Assembly (NCBI GenBank): GCA_031287395.1
Contig: JAITTA010000194.1
Span: forward strand, 1 to 9,657
DNA from: Dysgonamonadaceae bacterium
GTDB taxonomy: Bacteria; Bacteroidota; Bacteroidia; Bacteroidales; Azobacteroidaceae
Length of the DNA stretch: 9,657 nt
Reading direction: 5' to 3'
Shown: positions 7,169-9,657 of the stretch, piece after piece
Layout: every line of letters starts with the position of its first letter
How positions within the stretch are numbered: the stretch's first letter is position 1
Position numbers and translations under genes: made by a program
Notes under the pieces: model-generated
The model's database searches: none
What the model saw: the letters and a program-made list of their open reading frames with translations, nothing else
Told to the model about the DNA's origin: nothing

Positions 7169-9657
7169 GAATAAATGTTCAAAATGGTATTTGCATAACG
7201 GGCGTAATGTCCGTGTAAACCTTTGGCATAATTTTTAAGAACCGTTTCTCCCAATTTGTCCTTATCTCCGCAGGCATACAAAGCCTGTGCCAGGTGAATC
7301 TCCTTCAAAGCCGCATTCCTTACGCTTACATCGCTTGTGTCCGGAACCGTTTTACTCCGGGCGTCACGGTAGGATTCGATATGGTGGTGACGCATCCCCG
7401 GTGCGGTAAGCATATCATAAAGAACCGGAACCGCATCCCGGCTTTTCATCTCTTCCGTCGCAATAGTTATCGCCCTGAAATGAGAGAAAGTATTCTCCTT
7501 GTTAAGTAACCGTGCTTTTTCCAACACAACAGGCAGGTAACTGTTATCACGTGATTTACCCAACGCTATCAATAAAGAATCCAGGCGGCTCATGCAAGGG
7601 CCGAATTGTCCCATTCCGGTGTAATTCCATCCGGCATCCCATTTTTCGTTCCTTTGAATCTCGTCGGCCAGCACCGATGCGTATGTTTTATCTCCCAATA
7701 TACAAAGGATAGAGGCATACGTGATACGATCGTTTACCGAAGTAGCGGCGAGCGCTTCTTTCCCGACTGCCGACCTGCATCTTACCGGATCGGTTAATAA
7801 AATTTCCAGTCCTTTGTAATTGTCTTTAACACTTCGCGCCGCATCCGTGAAATCTTGGTTACTATATCCTTTAAATGGTTTTTCTTTGAGGATACGTTCA
7901 GGCAAATTACCGATACCGACAAGGTATTTTTGCACCTTTTTTATATCGATTCCGGTGATGGATTTATTTTCACGCACGGCCAATGCAGCCAGGTATCCTA
8001 CGGCATATCCCTGATTCTGCAGACAGGATTGCATTCTGATAACAGGCATCGCATCCCGGTCGGCGCTAGCTCCCAGACCGGTGACCAGAATACCGCCCAA
8101 GCCTTTCGGTATCAAAGCGCGTAAAGGGACATCGGCATCATAAATGGCATGTCTTTTTTCCGGCGGACAGAGTATAAAATAGGGGTCGACAATCATCCCA
8201 TGCGTATCAAACGAGCTTTTATGGAAAGAGATAGTATCCGGATAACGTCGTTTGCTTATAACATCGTAAACAGATACTGAATATTCTCCGACTATGCGTC
8301 TTCGTTCACGCGTCTGTGGTATTTTGACTATGTCGTATTTCCCTGCATTTTTCTTCTTGGCCTGCACATAAATACGACTTACATCTACAATATCCGTATC
8401 GTCGATAAAATCCCAATCATTATTATTATAAAAATCTTCCGGTTCCCAGTGTCCCATGCCTGCTCCCTGTACTGCCACATCTTTTCCAGTATAATTGTAA
8501 GCGGCTCCGGCCGAAATTGCTACATCGGCACTTCCCGTACTATCGATAATTACTTTGGCTAAGATGACGCCTCTTCCGTAAGGAGTAGTAACAACGACAC
8601 CTTTGACCTGATTGTCTTTTACCAATGAACCGCTTCCTAAAATCCCGAACCAAAGGTCTCCTCCCGCTTTTCGCAGTTCCCTACGGAAAAATTCCTGTTT
8701 CCAATCGGAAGAATGATCGTTTTTCCAGTTCTTGAATTGCCGTGGATGGTCCAATGGGGCCATCGAGCGAACGCCATCATCGACTTCCGATGAAAAACCT
8801 TCTCTGTTTCCGTCCCAATACCGTCCTATCAATCCGAGTGTCATGATGCCGCCCAAACCGTGCAAATATTCCAGTAACAAAGTTTTTGCACCTTGCCGGG
8901 CCGCGGAAATGCCTGCCGGAGCTCCGGCAGTACCGCCTCCCATAATGACTACATCGTAAGATCCCAGAACCGGTAGAGCTGAAGCTGAAGATCGTACTTT
9001 ATCTGTCGGGCCGTCCAGACGAAAAGGCAATAACAATTCGCGTATATCTCCTTTGTTATCCCCTTTTAAGACCGGATTATAGACGCTGACGGTACCGGAT
9101 ATTGTTTTATTTTTTATTTCTGAAACAACCTTTTCCCCAACAATTTCACCTAAAGAAATTCCATATACGGGACGCATTATTTTAGCTGCCGTTTCACGGG
9201 ATACACCGGCGGCCGGCCCTAATATCCAAAGGTTTTTAATTCCTTTTGGTTTTAGTGCTTCCGGATGTATTTCCCTCATCAGGGAAACCGGCTGTGTAGA
9301 CTCGCGTTCGGGGATGACGGATGCAAACGGAACAAATTCCAACACGTCGGAACTGTCGCTCTGGTCCGGAGTCCACGTTTTATCCCGGATAAGCTGCTCT
9401 ATCTCCTGCAAGGTTGCATAAGAATCATCTTTTACATCCATCGGGAAGGTATAACGTATTACCGGTAACACTTTGTTCTTGTATTTGAGAATATAAGGGA
9501 CTTTCTCTGTTGTAACTCCCGATATTGTCTGGGGTGTGCTGCCTACCGTAACGAAATCGAAATTGTATTTACCCGGTTTGAAAGGGGTAAAAGCTGCTTT
9601 TGCCAAACGAGCGACAGAAGCTGTATTTGTAGCATCGATTATTGCTTTACAACGGAT
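7141..9657 (-). CDS. Large FAD-dependent oxidoreductase with tandem modules and HEAT-like C-terminus (5' end outside window)
   Basis: The frame is open to the right edge, so 838 residues are visible and the true start is beyond it; the TTG at 9606 is not a believable start. Numbering is from the edge. Residues 230-560 form an FAD_oxidored-type module: dinucleotide-binding GGGTAGAPAG (240-249), acidic E263 at the end of the second strand, KVIIDSTGSADVA (368-380) and the closing RALIPKG...GILVTG block (513-527). Residues 1-185 repeat the second half of such a module: KAIIDATNTASVA (4-16) and PEALKPKG...NLWILG (132-147), so the protein probably holds two modules in tandem. Residues from about 620 to 830 are alpha-helical with a HEAT-like pattern of short helical pairs. 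The substrate is unknown; Bacteroidota and planctomycete homologues are often exported and near glycan genes. It converges on the mannan operon and is transcribed separately. The family is clear, the function is not. Confidence 0.8.
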   Translation of the reverse strand: MRCKAIIDATNTASVARLAKAAFTPFKPGKYNFDFVTVGSTPQTISGVTTEKVPYILKYKNKVLPVIRYTFPMDVKDDSYATLQEIEQLIRDKTWTPDQSDSSDVLEFVPFASVIPERESTQPVSLMREIHPEALKPKGIKNLWILGPAAGVSRETAAKIMRPVYGISLGEIVGEKVVSEIKNKTISGTVSVYNPVLKGDNKGDIRELLLPFRLDGPTDKVRSSASALPVLGSYDVVIMGGGTAGAPAGISAARQGAKTLLLEYLHGLGGIMTLGLIGRYWDGNREGFSSEVDDGVRSMAPLDHPRQFKNWKNDHSSDWKQEFFRRELRKAGGDLWFGILGSGSLVKDNQVKGVVVTTPYGRGVILAKVIIDSTGSADVAISAGAAYNYTGKDVAVQGAGMGHWEPEDFYNNNDWDFIDDTDIVDVSRIYVQAKKKNAGKYDIVKIPQTRERRRIVGEYSVSVYDVISKRRYPDTISFHKSSFDTHGMIVDPYFILCPPEKRHAIYDADVPLRALIPKGLGGILVTGLGASADRDAMPVIRMQSCLQNQGYAVGYLAALAVRENKSITGIDIKKVQKYLVGIGNLPERILKEKPFKGYSNQDFTDAARSVKDNYKGLEILLTDPVRCRSAVGKEALAATSVNDRITYASILCILGDKTYASVLADEIQRNEKWDAGWNYTGMGQFGPCMSRLDSLLIALGKSRDNSYLPVVLEKARLLNKENTFSHFRAITIATEEMKSRDAVPVLYDMLTAPGMRHHHIESYRDARSKTVPDTSDVSVRNAALKEIHLAQALYACGDKDKLGETVLKNYAKGLHGHYARYANTILNIYSNQNPTESL

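Overview
The window looks like a piece of a Bacteroidales (Bacteroidota) chromosome. It has moderate GC content, tightly packed co-directional genes without Shine-Dalgarno sequences, lipoprotein signals on its secreted enzymes, and a gene set close to the mannan-utilisation operon known from Bacteroides fragilis. No sequence identifies the species, and no SusC/SusD pair, tRNA, rRNA, insertion sequence or CRISPR array is visible.

Positions 1-7101 (+ strand) read as one operon. Its order is: the end of a GH26 beta-mannanase (cut by the left edge), a GH130 mannosylglucose phosphorylase, a GPH/MelB-type sugar symporter, a GH28-fold lipoprotein, a 112-bp gap holding an orphan signal-peptide ORF, a cellobiose 2-epimerase, and an exported Gfo/Idh/MocA oxidoreductase. 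Spacing is 0, 2, 22, 112 and 13 bp. Four of these genes make the known mannobiose route. GH26 releases mannobiose, the symporter imports it, the epimerase converts Man-Man to Man-Glc, and GH130 splits Man-Glc with phosphate to mannose 1-phosphate and glucose. The GH28-like protein and the exported oxidoreductase are additions to that core; their roles here are unknown.

Positions 7122-7168 hold a perfect 17-bp inverted repeat between convergent genes, a likely bidirectional terminator. One arm lies inside the coding end of the gene on the minus strand.

Positions 7141-9657 (- strand) hold the C-terminal 838 residues of a large FAD-dependent oxidoreductase whose 5' end is outside the window. 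It contains one complete FAD-binding module, preceded by the tail of what looks like a second, homologous module, and followed by a helical, HEAT-like C-terminal region. This tandem architecture, the altered active site of the GH28-like protein and the orphan signal peptide are the most unusual things here. I did not find a wholly new system. The best candidate for new biology is the extra pair of exported enzymes (GH28-like and Gfo/Idh/MocA) added to the mannan operon.
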